The position numbers and the translations under genes are program-made. Shown here one piece after another: positions 33,686-43,909 of a stretch of 64,000 nt of DNA; within the stretch, counting starts at the first letter, position 1; each line of letters starts with the position of its first letter. Origin of the DNA: Caulobacterales bacterium (lineage in GTDB: Bacteria; Pseudomonadota; Alphaproteobacteria; Caulobacterales; Parvularculaceae); NCBI GenBank assembly GCA_020638525.1, contig JACKIL010000013.1, forward strand, positions 1 to 64,000, given 5' to 3'. The notes under the pieces were generated by a model. It worked only from the letters and a program-made list of their open reading frames with translations, was not told where the DNA came from and searched no databases.

Positions 33686-34642
33686 ATGAAACGCTTCAAG
33701 AACCCAAAAGGCGCAACGCTCGCCTTCCTCATCGCGGCCCTGCTCTCGGCGGCGGCGATCGCTGAGGAAGTCTGGAAAAAGCCTGACCCCCATACGCTTC
33801 CCGACGGCGCGAGCAAGGATGAGGTCCTCTACGGCGAAACGCTGATCCGGCGAACCTATTCGGTCATCGGACCGGAGGTCGCAAACCCGGCGATGCGTTA
33901 TGCAGGCAATAATCTCGCCTGCGGGTCCTGCCATCTCGATGGGGGCCGGCAGCGCCTCGGCCTTTCCTATGTCGGCGTCTACGACGCCTATCCTGCGAAC
34001 ATGGCGCGTGAGAACGAGATGCGCACGCTGACCCAGCGCATCAACGGGTGCATGGAGCGCAGCATGAATGGGCGCGCGCTTCCCGATGAGTCCGCCGAGA
34101 TGAACGCGATGATCGCCTATATCCGTTTCCTCAGCGCTGGCGCGCCTGAAGGCGTCAACGGCCGCAGCACGCCGCAGCTCGCTCTGATGGACAGAGCGGC
34201 GGACCCTGCGAAAGGCGCCGAAGTCTTCGATCTTTATTGCGCCGCCTGTCATGGCGCGGACGGGCAAGGCATGCGCAATGGCAAGGCCGGCGACGCCGGC
34301 GGCTATCTCTATCCGCCGCTGTGGGGGCCTGACAGCTTCAATGACGGCGCTGGCATGCACCGGCTGATCACGTCGGCCCGCTTCATCCATGCGAACATGC
34401 CGCTCGGCACGACCTTCGAGTCTCCCTTGCTCACCGAGGAAGAGGCATTTGATGTCGCCGCCTACATCAATTCGCAGCCACGCCCCGAAAAGGGCGGGCT
34501 CGACCGCGACTTTCCGGACCGTTCGCGCAAGCCGGTCGACGCGCCATTCCCACCCTATGACGACGATTTTTCATTGGAACAACATCGGCTTGGGCCATTC
34601 AAGCCAATCATTGAGGACCGGGAGAAACGGAAAGAGGGCTGA
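33686..34642 (+). CDS. Dihaem cytochrome c, thiosulfate dehydrogenase (TsdA)-like
   Basis: This 318-residue periplasmic protein has an N-terminal signal segment (about residues 10-26, ending AIAEE) and two haem-binding motifs, CGSCH at 79-83 and CAACH at 185-189. The region GNNLACGSCHLDGG, the following VGVYDAYP, and RINGCMERSMNGRALP (Cys122) match the TsdA layout, in which a Cys is an axial haem ligand. TsdA oxidises thiosulfate to tetrathionate or runs in reverse. Weaker possibility: a general c4-like electron carrier. No tsdB partner is adjacent. The 66-base gap upstream has a short CCTCGC hairpin and a weak ribosome site. Confidence 0.78.
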   Translation: MKRFKNPKGATLAFLIAALLSAAAIAEEVWKKPDPHTLPDGASKDEVLYGETLIRRTYSVIGPEVANPAMRYAGNNLACGSCHLDGGRQRLGLSYVGVYDAYPANMARENEMRTLTQRINGCMERSMNGRALPDESAEMNAMIAYIRFLSAGAPEGVNGRSTPQLALMDRAADPAKGAEVFDLYCAACHGADGQGMRNGKAGDAGGYLYPPLWGPDSFNDGAGMHRLITSARFIHANMPLGTTFESPLLTEEEAFDVAAYINSQPRPEKGGLDRDFPDRSRKPVDAPFPPYDDDFSLEQHRLGPFKPIIEDREKRKEG

Positions 34643-34679
34643 TCGCGACAGACGCACTGCAATCAGCCGTCTGATCCCC

Positions 34680-34713
34680 TATATTCCTGTTCGCGCGGGA
34701 GACGCCCGCGCGA
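34680..34713 (+). promoter_or_regulatory. -10-like element and strong hairpin before the HtrA gene
   Basis: TATATT at 34680-34685 is a good -10 hexamer, though no matching -35 is clear (CTGCAA lies 17 bases upstream). A perfect 9-bp hairpin, TCGCGCGGG (34691-34699) and CCCGCGCGA (34705-34713), lies at the expected transcript 5' end. It is 39 bases before the start codon and could stabilise or control the message. Confidence 0.35.
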
Positions 34714-34752
34714 GGAAACCCGAAAAGCTGTAACCCGCCAGAAGGTCATCCC

Positions 34753-36174
<1,422 letters not shown>

Positions 36175-36177
36175 AGC

Positions 36178-37488
36178 GTGAGCGATCTCTTCCAGTCGGC
36201 AGGCATGGAGAAAGACGCGCCGCGTCCGCTCGCCGACCGGTTGAGGCCGAAGACGCTCGACGAGGTCGTTGGGCAGGATCAAATTCTGGCGGAAGGCGCG
36301 CCGCTTCGGCGCATGTTGAAGGCGAAGCGGCTTTCGTCGATCATCCTCTGGGGCCCGCCCGGCGTCGGCAAGACGACGATTGCGCGGCTTCTCGCGCACG
36401 AAACCAATCTCGAGTTCGAGCAGATATCGGCGGTCTTCTCCGGCGTCGCTGATTTGCGTAAAGTCTTCGAGCGCGCGGAACAACGCCGGCGCACGGGGAA
36501 GGGAACGCTCCTCTTCGTCGACGAGATTCATCGTTTCAATCGCGCCCAGCAGGACGGCTTTCTGCCGAATATGGAATCGGGCGTCATCACGCTCGTCGGC
36601 GCGACGACGGAGAACCCATCCTTCGAACTGAACCCGGCGCTTCTTTCCCGCGCGCAGGTTCTCGTTCTCAATCGGCTCGACGCCGAAGCGCTCGACAAGC
36701 TGATGATGCGCGCGGAGGAGGCCGAAGCGCGCAAACTGCCGCTGACCGATGAAGCGCGCGAGAGCCTTATCGCCATGGCGGATGGCGACGGGCGTTTCGC
36801 GCTAAATCTCGCGGAAGAAATCTTCCTCGAGCCGGAAGGCCGCAAGGCGATCACGCCTGAAGAACTCGTGAAAATCGTTCAGCGCCGCGCGCCCGTCTAC
36901 GACAAGGGGCAGGAGGCGCATTACAATCTCATCAGCGCGCTGCATAAATCCATCCGCGGATCGGATGTCGATGCGGCGCTCTACTGGCTCGCGCGCATGT
37001 TCGCGGGCGGCGAAGACCCGCTCTTCATCTGCCGTCGGCTTGTGCGCGCGGCGTCTGAAGACATCGGCATGGCGGACCCGACGGCGCTTCTCGCCTGCCT
37101 CGCTGCGAAGGAAACTTACGATTTTCTCGGCTCGCCCGAAGGCGAACTCGCGATCGCGCAGGCGGTCATCCATCTCGCGACCGCGCCGAAGTCCAACGCC
37201 GCCTACAAGGCCTTCGGCGCGGCGACCCGCGCGGCGAAGGAAACGGGCTCCTTGCCGCCGCCAGCCTACGCCATGAACGCCCCGACCAAGTTGATGAAGG
37301 AACTCGGCTATTCGAAGGGCTATGAATACGATCACGATGCGGAAGGCGGCTTTGCCGGGCTCGACTACTTTCCGCCCGACATGAAGCGCCAGATGCTTTA
37401 TTCGCCGTCGCCCTACGGCTTCGAGAAGGAAATCCAGAAGCGTCTCGAATATTGGGCGAAGCGCCGCCGGCCAAGGGACGCCGAATGA
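36178..37488 (+). CDS. rarA: Replication-associated recombination ATPase RarA/MgsA
   Basis: This 436-residue AAA+ ATPase is related to clamp loaders and acts at stalled replication forks. The Walker A is GPPGVGKTT at 59-67 and Walker B is FVDEIH around 113-118. The start PLADRLRPKTLDEVVGQDQIL and the C-terminal YKAFGAATRAAKETG and GYEYDHDAEGGF blocks are diagnostic. It starts with GTG 4 bases after the HtrA stop, so it is likely co-translated with it. Length is typical. Confidence 0.96.
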   Translation: MSDLFQSAGMEKDAPRPLADRLRPKTLDEVVGQDQILAEGAPLRRMLKAKRLSSIILWGPPGVGKTTIARLLAHETNLEFEQISAVFSGVADLRKVFERAEQRRRTGKGTLLFVDEIHRFNRAQQDGFLPNMESGVITLVGATTENPSFELNPALLSRAQVLVLNRLDAEALDKLMMRAEEAEARKLPLTDEARESLIAMADGDGRFALNLAEEIFLEPEGRKAITPEELVKIVQRRAPVYDKGQEAHYNLISALHKSIRGSDVDAALYWLARMFAGGEDPLFICRRLVRAASEDIGMADPTALLACLAAKETYDFLGSPEGELAIAQAVIHLATAPKSNAAYKAFGAATRAAKETGSLPPPAYAMNAPTKLMKELGYSKGYEYDHDAEGGFAGLDYFPPDMKRQMLYSPSPYGFEKEIQKRLEYWAKRRRPRDAE

Positions 37489-37509
37489 GCGGCTGGGTGA
37501 AATAGAGCG

Positions 37510-38277
37510 ATGGCGCTTGAGGCTGTCGTTCTCTTCAAGGCGTGGATCGTCGCCGGTTGGTTTGCGGCGATCTTCATCGCCGAGCGCATGGCGTCAGCGG
37601 TTCCCGCACCCGCTTTTAGCGGACGCCTTCTTACGAATGGCGCGCTCTGGCTGATCGTTCTTCTCGTCTCGCCGCTGATCGTCCTGCCGCTGACGGCCTT
37701 TGCTGCCGACCACGCCCTATGGACGTGGCCTCAATTTCTGAACGGCCCGGCTGGCGTCGTGCTCGATATATTGGCGCTCGATCTGTGGACCTATTGCGTT
37801 CACCGCGCCTACCACACGGTTCCCATACTCTGGCGGTTCCATGCGCCGCATCATTTTGACGAGCATCTCGATTCAACATCGGCGTTTCGTTTCCATTTTC
37901 TGGAAGTCGTTCTGTCGGCGTGTTTCCGCATGGCGCCGATCGTCGTGCTCGCCATGCCGTTTGCTCATGTCGTCGTCTTCGAGACGTTGCTGCTCGCCGC
38001 GACGATCTTCCATCACTCCAACCTTCGCCTTCCGCCGCGCCTTGAGCGCGCTCTCTCCGCCGTCATCGTCACGCCCTCGATCCATTGGGTGCATCACCAT
38101 GCGGTCTGGAGGGATACGAACTCCAACTATTCCGGCGTCTTCAGCGTCTGGGACCGGCTCTTCGGCACACGGAGCGCCACGGCGCGCACGCCGGAGATGA
38201 AGATCGGTGTCGAAGGGCTTGGAGATCGCCCGCTTTTGCGGTTAGTGCTGTCGCCGTTCACGGAGCGGATGCGATGA
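37510..38277 (+). CDS. Sterol desaturase / fatty acid hydroxylase family membrane protein
   Basis: This 255-residue membrane protein has the di-iron histidine motifs HRAYH (98-102), HAPHH (111-115) and HWVHHH (192-197), plus several hydrophobic segments. The superfamily hydroxylates or desaturates lipid chains, carotenoids or sterol-like molecules; the substrate here is unknown. Its stop overlaps the crcB start (ATGA), an odd pairing that inserts this gene between rarA and crcB. The 21-base gap from rarA suggests one transcript. Confidence 0.88.
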   Translation: MALEAVVLFKAWIVAGWFAAIFIAERMASAVPAPAFSGRLLTNGALWLIVLLVSPLIVLPLTAFAADHALWTWPQFLNGPAGVVLDILALDLWTYCVHRAYHTVPILWRFHAPHHFDEHLDSTSAFRFHFLEVVLSACFRMAPIVVLAMPFAHVVVFETLLLAATIFHHSNLRLPPRLERALSAVIVTPSIHWVHHHAVWRDTNSNYSGVFSVWDRLFGTRSATARTPEMKIGVEGLGDRPLLRLVLSPFTERMR

Positions 38278-38660
38278 CGGGATGGCATATCTGGGTCGCC
38301 GTAGCGGGTGGCGGCGCGCTCGGCGCGATGCTGCGGCATGGCGTCAACATTCTCGCTTTTCGCCTGCTGGGGCCCAATTTCCCGTGGGGCACGCTCACGG
38401 CCAACGCCCTTGGTTCCTTCTGCATGGGGCTTGTCGTGATCTGGCTCTCGCGCCACGAGCCGAACCCCATCGAACTGCGCGCCTTTCTTTCCGTGGGCGT
38501 CCTTGGGGCGTTCACCACCTTTTCCACTTTCGCGCTCGACACGGTGACCCTATATCGCGAGAAGGCGATCATGATCGCGGCGGCCTATCTTGGCGCCTCG
38601 CTTCTCCTGTCGATCGGCGGACTTGCGGCGGGTCTCTTCGCCGGACGGACCTTTCTATGA
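38274..38660 (+). CDS. crcB: Fluoride exporter CrcB/Fluc
   Basis: This 128-residue small membrane protein has four predicted helices and forms dual-topology dimeric fluoride channels. Signature segments are GGALGAMLRHG, WGTLTANALGSF and VGVLGAFTTFSTF, carrying the pore Asn and Thr/Ser residues. The ATG at 38274 overlaps the preceding stop, and its own stop overlaps the next ATG, giving three genes coupled in a row. No fluoride riboswitch is seen, nor expected, inside this operon. Confidence 0.94.
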   Translation: MTGWHIWVAVAGGGALGAMLRHGVNILAFRLLGPNFPWGTLTANALGSFCMGLVVIWLSRHEPNPIELRAFLSVGVLGAFTTFSTFALDTVTLYREKAIMIAAAYLGASLLLSIGGLAAGLFAGRTFL

Positions 38661-39640
38661 GCAATGTTGCGACAATCGCCGTCAAGGAAGGCGAAGACGG
38701 GATGCGCCTCGACCGCTGGTTCAAGGCGCATTATCCGGCGCTGCGCCACGGCCAGCTCGAAAAGCTCTTGCGCACCGGACAAGTCCGCGTCGATGGCGGT
38801 CGCGTGAAAGCGAACCGGCGCCTTGAAGCGGGCGAGAGCGTGCGCGTGCCCCCGCTCGGCGAGGCGGCGGAAAAGCCCGAGTCAAATTCCCGCCCGAACC
38901 GGGATGACGCGGAATATCTCCGCAAGCTGATCATCTTCGAGGACAAGTCGATTCTCGCGATCAACAAGCCGTTTGGCCTTGCCGTGCAGGGCGGGGCGAA
39001 GACGACGCGCCATGTCGACGGCATGCTCGCTTCGCTTGAGAAAGACGGAGAGCGCCCGCGCCTCGTTCACCGGCTCGACCGCGACACGGGCGGCGTTCTC
39101 ATTCTCGCAAAGACGCGCGCCGTCGCAGCCAAGCTCGGCGCGGCCTTGCAGCGGCGCGATGTCGACAAGGTTTACTGGGCGCTCGTCGCCGGCATGCCGC
39201 ATCCGCGTCAGGGCACGATCGACTTGCCGATCGCCAAGCGCATGGTGAGCGCGCCGGAAGGCGCGCGCGAGCGCGTTGTTCCAGCCGAAGGCGAAGATGC
39301 GAAGAAGGCGATCACGGATTTTCAGGTGATCGACGATGCAGCGCCCGCCGCCGCATTTCTGGCGCTTCGCCCGCGCACGGGGCGCACGCACCAGCTTCGC
39401 GTTCACTGCGCCGCGCTTGGAACGCCGATCGTCGGCGACGGCAAATATGGCGGGCCCGCCGCGCGCCTCGAAGGCGTCGCGCCGAAGATGCATTTGTTCT
39501 GCCGGTCGATGAGCTTTGAACACCCGAAGACCGGCCAGCGCATCACAGTCACTGCGCCGCTGACGGGCCATATGCGCGATACGTGGAAATTCTTCGGTTT
39601 CAACGCCAATGCGACATGCGATTGGCCGGATATCGATTAG
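38657..39640 (+). CDS. RluC/RluD-family 23S rRNA pseudouridine synthase
   Basis: This 327-residue enzyme converts uridine to pseudouridine in rRNA. An S4 RNA-binding domain occupies about residues 14-70. The catalytic motif HRLDRDTGG is at 138-146 with Asp141. The downstream RTGRTHQLRVH motif is intact. Its neighbourhood (crcB before, ATP12 after) matches the gene usually called rluC in this class. The HAD phosphatase often found between it and ATP12 is missing. The ATG at 38657 overlaps the crcB stop. Confidence 0.93.
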   Translation: MSNVATIAVKEGEDGMRLDRWFKAHYPALRHGQLEKLLRTGQVRVDGGRVKANRRLEAGESVRVPPLGEAAEKPESNSRPNRDDAEYLRKLIIFEDKSILAINKPFGLAVQGGAKTTRHVDGMLASLEKDGERPRLVHRLDRDTGGVLILAKTRAVAAKLGAALQRRDVDKVYWALVAGMPHPRQGTIDLPIAKRMVSAPEGARERVVPAEGEDAKKAITDFQVIDDAAPAAAFLALRPRTGRTHQLRVHCAALGTPIVGDGKYGGPAARLEGVAPKMHLFCRSMSFEHPKTGQRITVTAPLTGHMRDTWKFFGFNANATCDWPDID

Positions 39641-39646
39641 GGGCTG

Positions 39647-40384
39647 ATGATGGCGCAGCTCGGGAGCGGCGCGCAGGGCCGCATCAAGAAATTCTACAAG
39701 CAAGTTGCTGTCGAAGCGACGCCGCAAGGCTTCGCGGTTCATCTGGATGGCCGGCCGGCGAAGACTCCCGGCCGCTCCTTGCTCGCCGCGCCGGAGCGGC
39801 GGCTCGCAGAGGCGATCGCTTCAGAATGGCGCGAGCAGGGCGAGGAAGTTGATCTGCCGGCAATGGCGCTAACCCGTCTCGCTGCGAGCGTCATCGATCT
39901 CGCCGCGAATGATCGCGCTCAGTGGACGGATGAAGTGCTGAACTATCTGCGCTCCGACCTTCTCTGTTACAGGGCGGATGAGTCGGCGTCGTTGGTGGAG
40001 CGGCAGGCTGCGGCATGGGACCCGCTCCTTCACTGGGCGGAAGAAACTCTCGGCGTGACCCTCAAAGTGACGGCCGGAATCGTCGCCGTCGAGCAACCGG
40101 CCGAAGCGTTTGAGGCCGCCTTGCGCGCGCTCGAAGCGATGGACGACTGGACGCTGATGGGCGCCGTCAGCGCGACGCAAATTTCGGGCTCCGCCGTGAT
40201 TGGACTTGCGCTCGCCCGGCGCGCCTTTCGGGCGGGAGATCTTTTTCGCGCATCGCGCGTAGACGAGCACTTTCAGGCCGAGCGCTGGGGCATGGACGCA
40301 GAAGCCGCCGCGCGTGAAGCGCGCCTTGAGCGCGCCTTCGCTGCGGCGGACAAATGGTTCGAAGCGCTCGGACCATCAGCGTGA
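39647..40384 (+). CDS. ATP12-family F1-ATPase assembly chaperone
   Basis: This 245-residue homologue of the mitochondrial ATP12 chaperone, which holds the F1 alpha subunit, is typical of alphaproteobacteria. Characteristic stretches are IKKFYKQVAVEATPQGFAVHLDGRPAKTPG near the start, with the conserved Glu/Trp-rich middle and YRADESASLVERQAAAWDPLLHW. Two consecutive Met codons begin it (39647 or 39650). It lies 6 bases after the synthase gene, and is followed by a convergent gene with a small GGCCCG/CGGGCC hairpin between them. Confidence 0.93.
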   Translation: MMAQLGSGAQGRIKKFYKQVAVEATPQGFAVHLDGRPAKTPGRSLLAAPERRLAEAIASEWREQGEEVDLPAMALTRLAASVIDLAANDRAQWTDEVLNYLRSDLLCYRADESASLVERQAAAWDPLLHWAEETLGVTLKVTAGIVAVEQPAEAFEAALRALEAMDDWTLMGAVSATQISGSAVIGLALARRAFRAGDLFRASRVDEHFQAERWGMDAEAAAREARLERAFAAADKWFEALGPSA

Positions 40385-40385
40385 C

Positions 40386-40403
40386 GGCCCGAGCAGGCGG
40401 GCC
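40386..40403. terminator. Convergent-gene hairpin between ATP12 and DUF885
   Basis: GGCCCG (40386-40391) and CGGGCC (40398-40403) form a 6-bp stem in the 22-base gap between the two stops. There is no T-run, so it may be a weak or Rho-assisted terminator. Confidence 0.35.
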
Positions 40404-40406
40404 TGA

Positions 40407-42257
40407 CTAGGACGCCTTCTTCTTCGCGATATAGCCATCGACGAGTTCTTCGAGAATCGGCAGCGGCACGGCGCCGTTCTTGAGGACGACATCGTGGAAG
40501 TCGCGAATGTCGAACTTGTCGCCAAGCTCCGTTTTCGCTTTCTCACGCAGGTCGAGGATCTTCATCATGCCGACCTTGTAGGAAAGCGCCTGACCGGGGT
40601 TGTCGATATAGCGTTCGACTTCCTTCGTCGCGTCTTCCAGCGTCATCGGGTTGTTCGCCATCATGTAGTCGATCATCTGCTGGCGGGTCCATTTCTTCGA
40701 ATGGCTGCCCGTGTCGACGACGAGGCGGCAGGCGCGCAGCATTTCGTTCTGCAGGCGGCCGAAATCCTGCATCGGGTCGGTGAAGCGACCCTGCTCATAG
40801 GCGAGGCGCTCCGCATAAAGGCCCCAGCCTTCCGTATAGGCGCCGAAGAAGGCGAACTTCTGGAAGGTCGGAACGCCCTGCAGCTCCTGCTGGATGGCGA
40901 TCTGGAAGTGGTGGCCAGGCGCGCCTTCATGATAGGCGACGGTCTGCATTTCGTGCTTCTGCTTCGTCGTCATGTCCTTCAGGTTGACGTAGTAGATGCC
41001 GGGGCGCGAACCGTCCGGCGTCGGCCGGTTGTAGAAGGCGATGGGCGCCGTTTCTTCGCGCCATTTCTCGACAGCCCGCACTTCGAGCGGCGCTTTCGGG
41101 AGGATGTTGAAGCTTTCATTCACATCGGCGTAGACCGCGTCGATATAAGCCTTCGACTGGTCGAGATAGGCCTGGCGGCCTTCTTCCGTGTTCGGAAAGA
41201 AGTTGCTCGGATCGGTTCTGAGATATTCGAAGAACGCCGGAAGATCGCCCTTGAAGTCGACCTTCTTCATGATCTTTTCCATCTCGCCGCGAATGCGCTT
41301 CACCTCGGCGAGGCCGGTCTTGTGGATCTGGTCAGCCGTCAGCGAGGCGTCCGAGGTCCAGAAGTCGATTTGCGTCTTGTAGAAGTCCTTCCCGCCAGGA
41401 AGCGCCCACACGCCTTTCTCGCCGATTGATTTCGAGCGCAGGCTCTCGACCTTGGCGATGAACTTCTCGACGGATGATTTGAAGGGGCCGTTGAGCGCGT
41501 CGGTCGCTTCGCCGATGAGGCGCTGCTTTTCGGCTGCGCTGATGTCGAGCGCTTCGACCTTCTTCTTGAAGTCGGCGTAGAGCGCGGCGTCTTCGCCGCT
41601 ATCGTCGAACGGCGCGCCCTTGATGATGTTGCGCGCGTCGGTGATCACCGGATCGAAGGAGAAGGAAGTGGGCACGATGCCTTTGCCGGCTGCAATGTCG
41701 ATGCCTTCCATGAACTGGTTCATGGCGGTCTCAAGGCCGTTGATGCGCGAGATATAGGCTTCGGCGTCAGAGACGTCATCGACGCGATGAACGTTCTGCA
41801 GGAAGGTCACCGGGAAAGCGACAGGATTGCTCTGTGTCGAGAAAGCATAGCCGTGGAAGCGCCACGGGAAGTTGCGGATCGAGCGTTCCTGCAGGAATTC
41901 GAAGATGCGATAGCTGACCTGCATCGGCTCGCTGAGCTTGTCGTAATCGAAGTCGGCGCGAAGGCGCGCGAGATCGCCTTTGGTCTCTTCATTCTGGCGT
42001 ACGGCTTCGGCGTCGGAGAAGTCGTCCCACTTGCCATAGTCCGGCCCTTTCATGCCGAGCTGCGACTGGAACAGCGGGCTGTCTTTCAGGTTGCGCTGGA
42101 AGACCTCTTCGAAGAAGGCGGACAGGCGCGCATCTTCGGTTTGCGCTTGTTCAGTGTCAGCGGGCGCGGGCTCGGCGGCGTAAGTCGCGGGCGCGACGAT
42201 GGCGATAGCGGCGAGCGCGGTCGTCGCCGCAAGGATGGCTTTGAGCGTGGTTTTCAT
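40407..42257 (-). CDS. DUF885 family secreted metallopeptidase-like protein
   Basis: This 616-residue protein has a signal peptide (hydrophobic 8-22, cleavage near TYA-AEP at 27/28) and is thus periplasmic or outer-envelope. The family's HExxH-like site reads HEGAPGHH at 443-450, and a second acidic motif TEGWGLYAE supplies Glu476. DUF885 proteins are predicted zinc peptidases whose substrates are mostly unknown. The start follows AGGGGAACC with a short spacer. It converges on ATP12 and lies 149 bases downstream of trpE on the same strand, probably as its own unit. Confidence 0.9.
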   Translation of the reverse strand: MKTTLKAILAATTALAAIAIVAPATYAAEPAPADTEQAQTEDARLSAFFEEVFQRNLKDSPLFQSQLGMKGPDYGKWDDFSDAEAVRQNEETKGDLARLRADFDYDKLSEPMQVSYRIFEFLQERSIRNFPWRFHGYAFSTQSNPVAFPVTFLQNVHRVDDVSDAEAYISRINGLETAMNQFMEGIDIAAGKGIVPTSFSFDPVITDARNIIKGAPFDDSGEDAALYADFKKKVEALDISAAEKQRLIGEATDALNGPFKSSVEKFIAKVESLRSKSIGEKGVWALPGGKDFYKTQIDFWTSDASLTADQIHKTGLAEVKRIRGEMEKIMKKVDFKGDLPAFFEYLRTDPSNFFPNTEEGRQAYLDQSKAYIDAVYADVNESFNILPKAPLEVRAVEKWREETAPIAFYNRPTPDGSRPGIYYVNLKDMTTKQKHEMQTVAYHEGAPGHHFQIAIQQELQGVPTFQKFAFFGAYTEGWGLYAERLAYEQGRFTDPMQDFGRLQNEMLRACRLVVDTGSHSKKWTRQQMIDYMMANNPMTLEDATKEVERYIDNPGQALSYKVGMMKILDLREKAKTELGDKFDIRDFHDVVLKNGAVPLPILEELVDGYIAKKKAS

Positions 42258-42406
42258 GTTGGTTCCCCTATTTGCGGGCTTGCATCAGCCAAAAAAGGCG
42301 CAATTTCCAAGGGTCTTAGCCGCTATCAGGGCCCGCGTATCGCACCTTCGCCGCGAGATTGGGGCGCTTCATCGCAAAAATGGGCTGATGGACGGAGCGG
42401 GAGCGT

Positions 42407-43909
42407 TCAGTTGCCGCTGCGGGCGAGCGCGGCCTTCGCGGCTGCGAAAAGCGCTTTCGCCTTGTTGATGCATTCCTGCTGTTCGGCTTTCGGATTGGAA
42501 TCTGCGACGATGCCGGCGCCGGCCTGAACGTGCATAACGCCGTCTTTGACGACAGCGGTCCGCAGGGCGATGCAGGTGTCTACATTTCCGTCTGCGGAGA
42601 AATAGCCGATGGCGCCGCCATAAGCGCCGCGCGCATCGCGTTCGAGCTCGTCGATAATCTCCATCGCGCGAATCTTCGGCGCGCCCGTGACAGTCCCCGC
42701 CGGGAAGCCGGCAGCGACGGCGTCGACTGGGTGAACGCCCGGCGCGAGGCGCCCGATGACGTTCGAGACGATGTGCATCACATGGCTGTAGCGTTCGATG
42801 ACGAAACTGTCGGTGACGCGCACGGTGCCGATCGCGGCGGCGCGCCCAACATCGTTCCGGCCGAGATCGAGCAGCATCAAATGCTCGGCGCGCTCCTTCG
42901 GATCGGCGAGCAAGTCCTTCTCGTAGGCCGCGTCTTCTTCCGGCGTCGCGCCGCGCGGGCGCGTGCCCGCGATCGGGCGGATCGTCACTTCGCCATTGCG
43001 CACGCGCACGAGAATTTCAGGGCTCGAGCCCACGAGCGCGTGGGTTTCGAAATTGAGGAAGAACAGGAAGGGCGAAGGGTTGGTGCGGCGGAGCGAGCGG
43101 TAAAGCTCGAAAGGCGCCGCCGCGAATTTTGTCTCGAAACGCTGGCTGAGAACGACCTGAAAGATGTCGCCTGCAGCGATGTAGTCGCGCGCGCGCGCGA
43201 CCATCGATAGATAATCCGCTTCCGGCGTATTCGAGCGCACGTCAATGTCGCTCTCGCTGGCGTTCGCATCGGAAGAGGGAAGCGCAATCGGCGCAGCAAG
43301 GTCAGCAACGGCGTCCGCGAGGCGTTCGCCGGCGCGAGAATAGGCTGCGCGCGCCGAGACGCCGGGCTCGGGCCGGACCGGCGCGACGAGCATGATTTCC
43401 TGACGGATGTTGTCGAACACGGCGACGACGGTCGGGCGAATGAAGATCGCATCCGGAATGTCGATCGCCGCGGGAGGCCGCGCCGGCAGGCGCTCCATCT
43501 GGCGCGCCATGTCATAGCCGAAATAACCGAAGACGCCCGCAGCCATGGGCGGCGCGCCTTGCGGAATATCGATGCGCGACGCGTCGAGGAAGCGCTTCAG
43601 GCTCGCCAGCGGCGGCAGGTCTTCTTTCACATACACATGGCTGTCGGCGGCCGCATCGCGATTGATCTCCGCGATGTCGCCGCGCGCGCGCCAGATGACG
43701 TCGGGCTTCAGGCCGATGATCGAATAGCGTCCGAGCTGCTCGCCGCCTTCGACAGACTCCAGCAGGAAGGAGTTCTTGCGGCGCGCGCCGAGCTTCAGAT
43801 AGGCCGAGACAGGCGTTTCGAGGTCGCTGACGATCCGCCGCCAGACGATCTGCGGCGCGCCGTCATCATACTTCGCCTCGAACTCAGCGAAGGCGGGTGA
43901 GAGCGTCAT
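42407..43909 (-). CDS. trpE: Anthranilate synthase component I
   Basis: This 500-residue enzyme makes anthranilate from chorismate, using ammonia from TrpG. The Trp feedback element LLES is at residues 49-52 (SFLLESVEGG), so allosteric inhibition is expected. The catalytic half includes IAGTRPRG, DLGRNDVGRAA and FPAGTVTGAPKIRAMEIIDELE. The start overlaps the stop of the upstream ppiD-like gene (ATGA). trpG, trpD and trpC, which often follow trpE in relatives, are absent; the next gene is DUF885. Confidence 0.97.
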   Translation of the reverse strand: MTLSPAFAEFEAKYDDGAPQIVWRRIVSDLETPVSAYLKLGARRKNSFLLESVEGGEQLGRYSIIGLKPDVIWRARGDIAEINRDAAADSHVYVKEDLPPLASLKRFLDASRIDIPQGAPPMAAGVFGYFGYDMARQMERLPARPPAAIDIPDAIFIRPTVVAVFDNIRQEIMLVAPVRPEPGVSARAAYSRAGERLADAVADLAAPIALPSSDANASESDIDVRSNTPEADYLSMVARARDYIAAGDIFQVVLSQRFETKFAAAPFELYRSLRRTNPSPFLFFLNFETHALVGSSPEILVRVRNGEVTIRPIAGTRPRGATPEEDAAYEKDLLADPKERAEHLMLLDLGRNDVGRAAAIGTVRVTDSFVIERYSHVMHIVSNVIGRLAPGVHPVDAVAAGFPAGTVTGAPKIRAMEIIDELERDARGAYGGAIGYFSADGNVDTCIALRTAVVKDGVMHVQAGAGIVADSNPKAEQQECINKAKALFAAAKAALARSGN

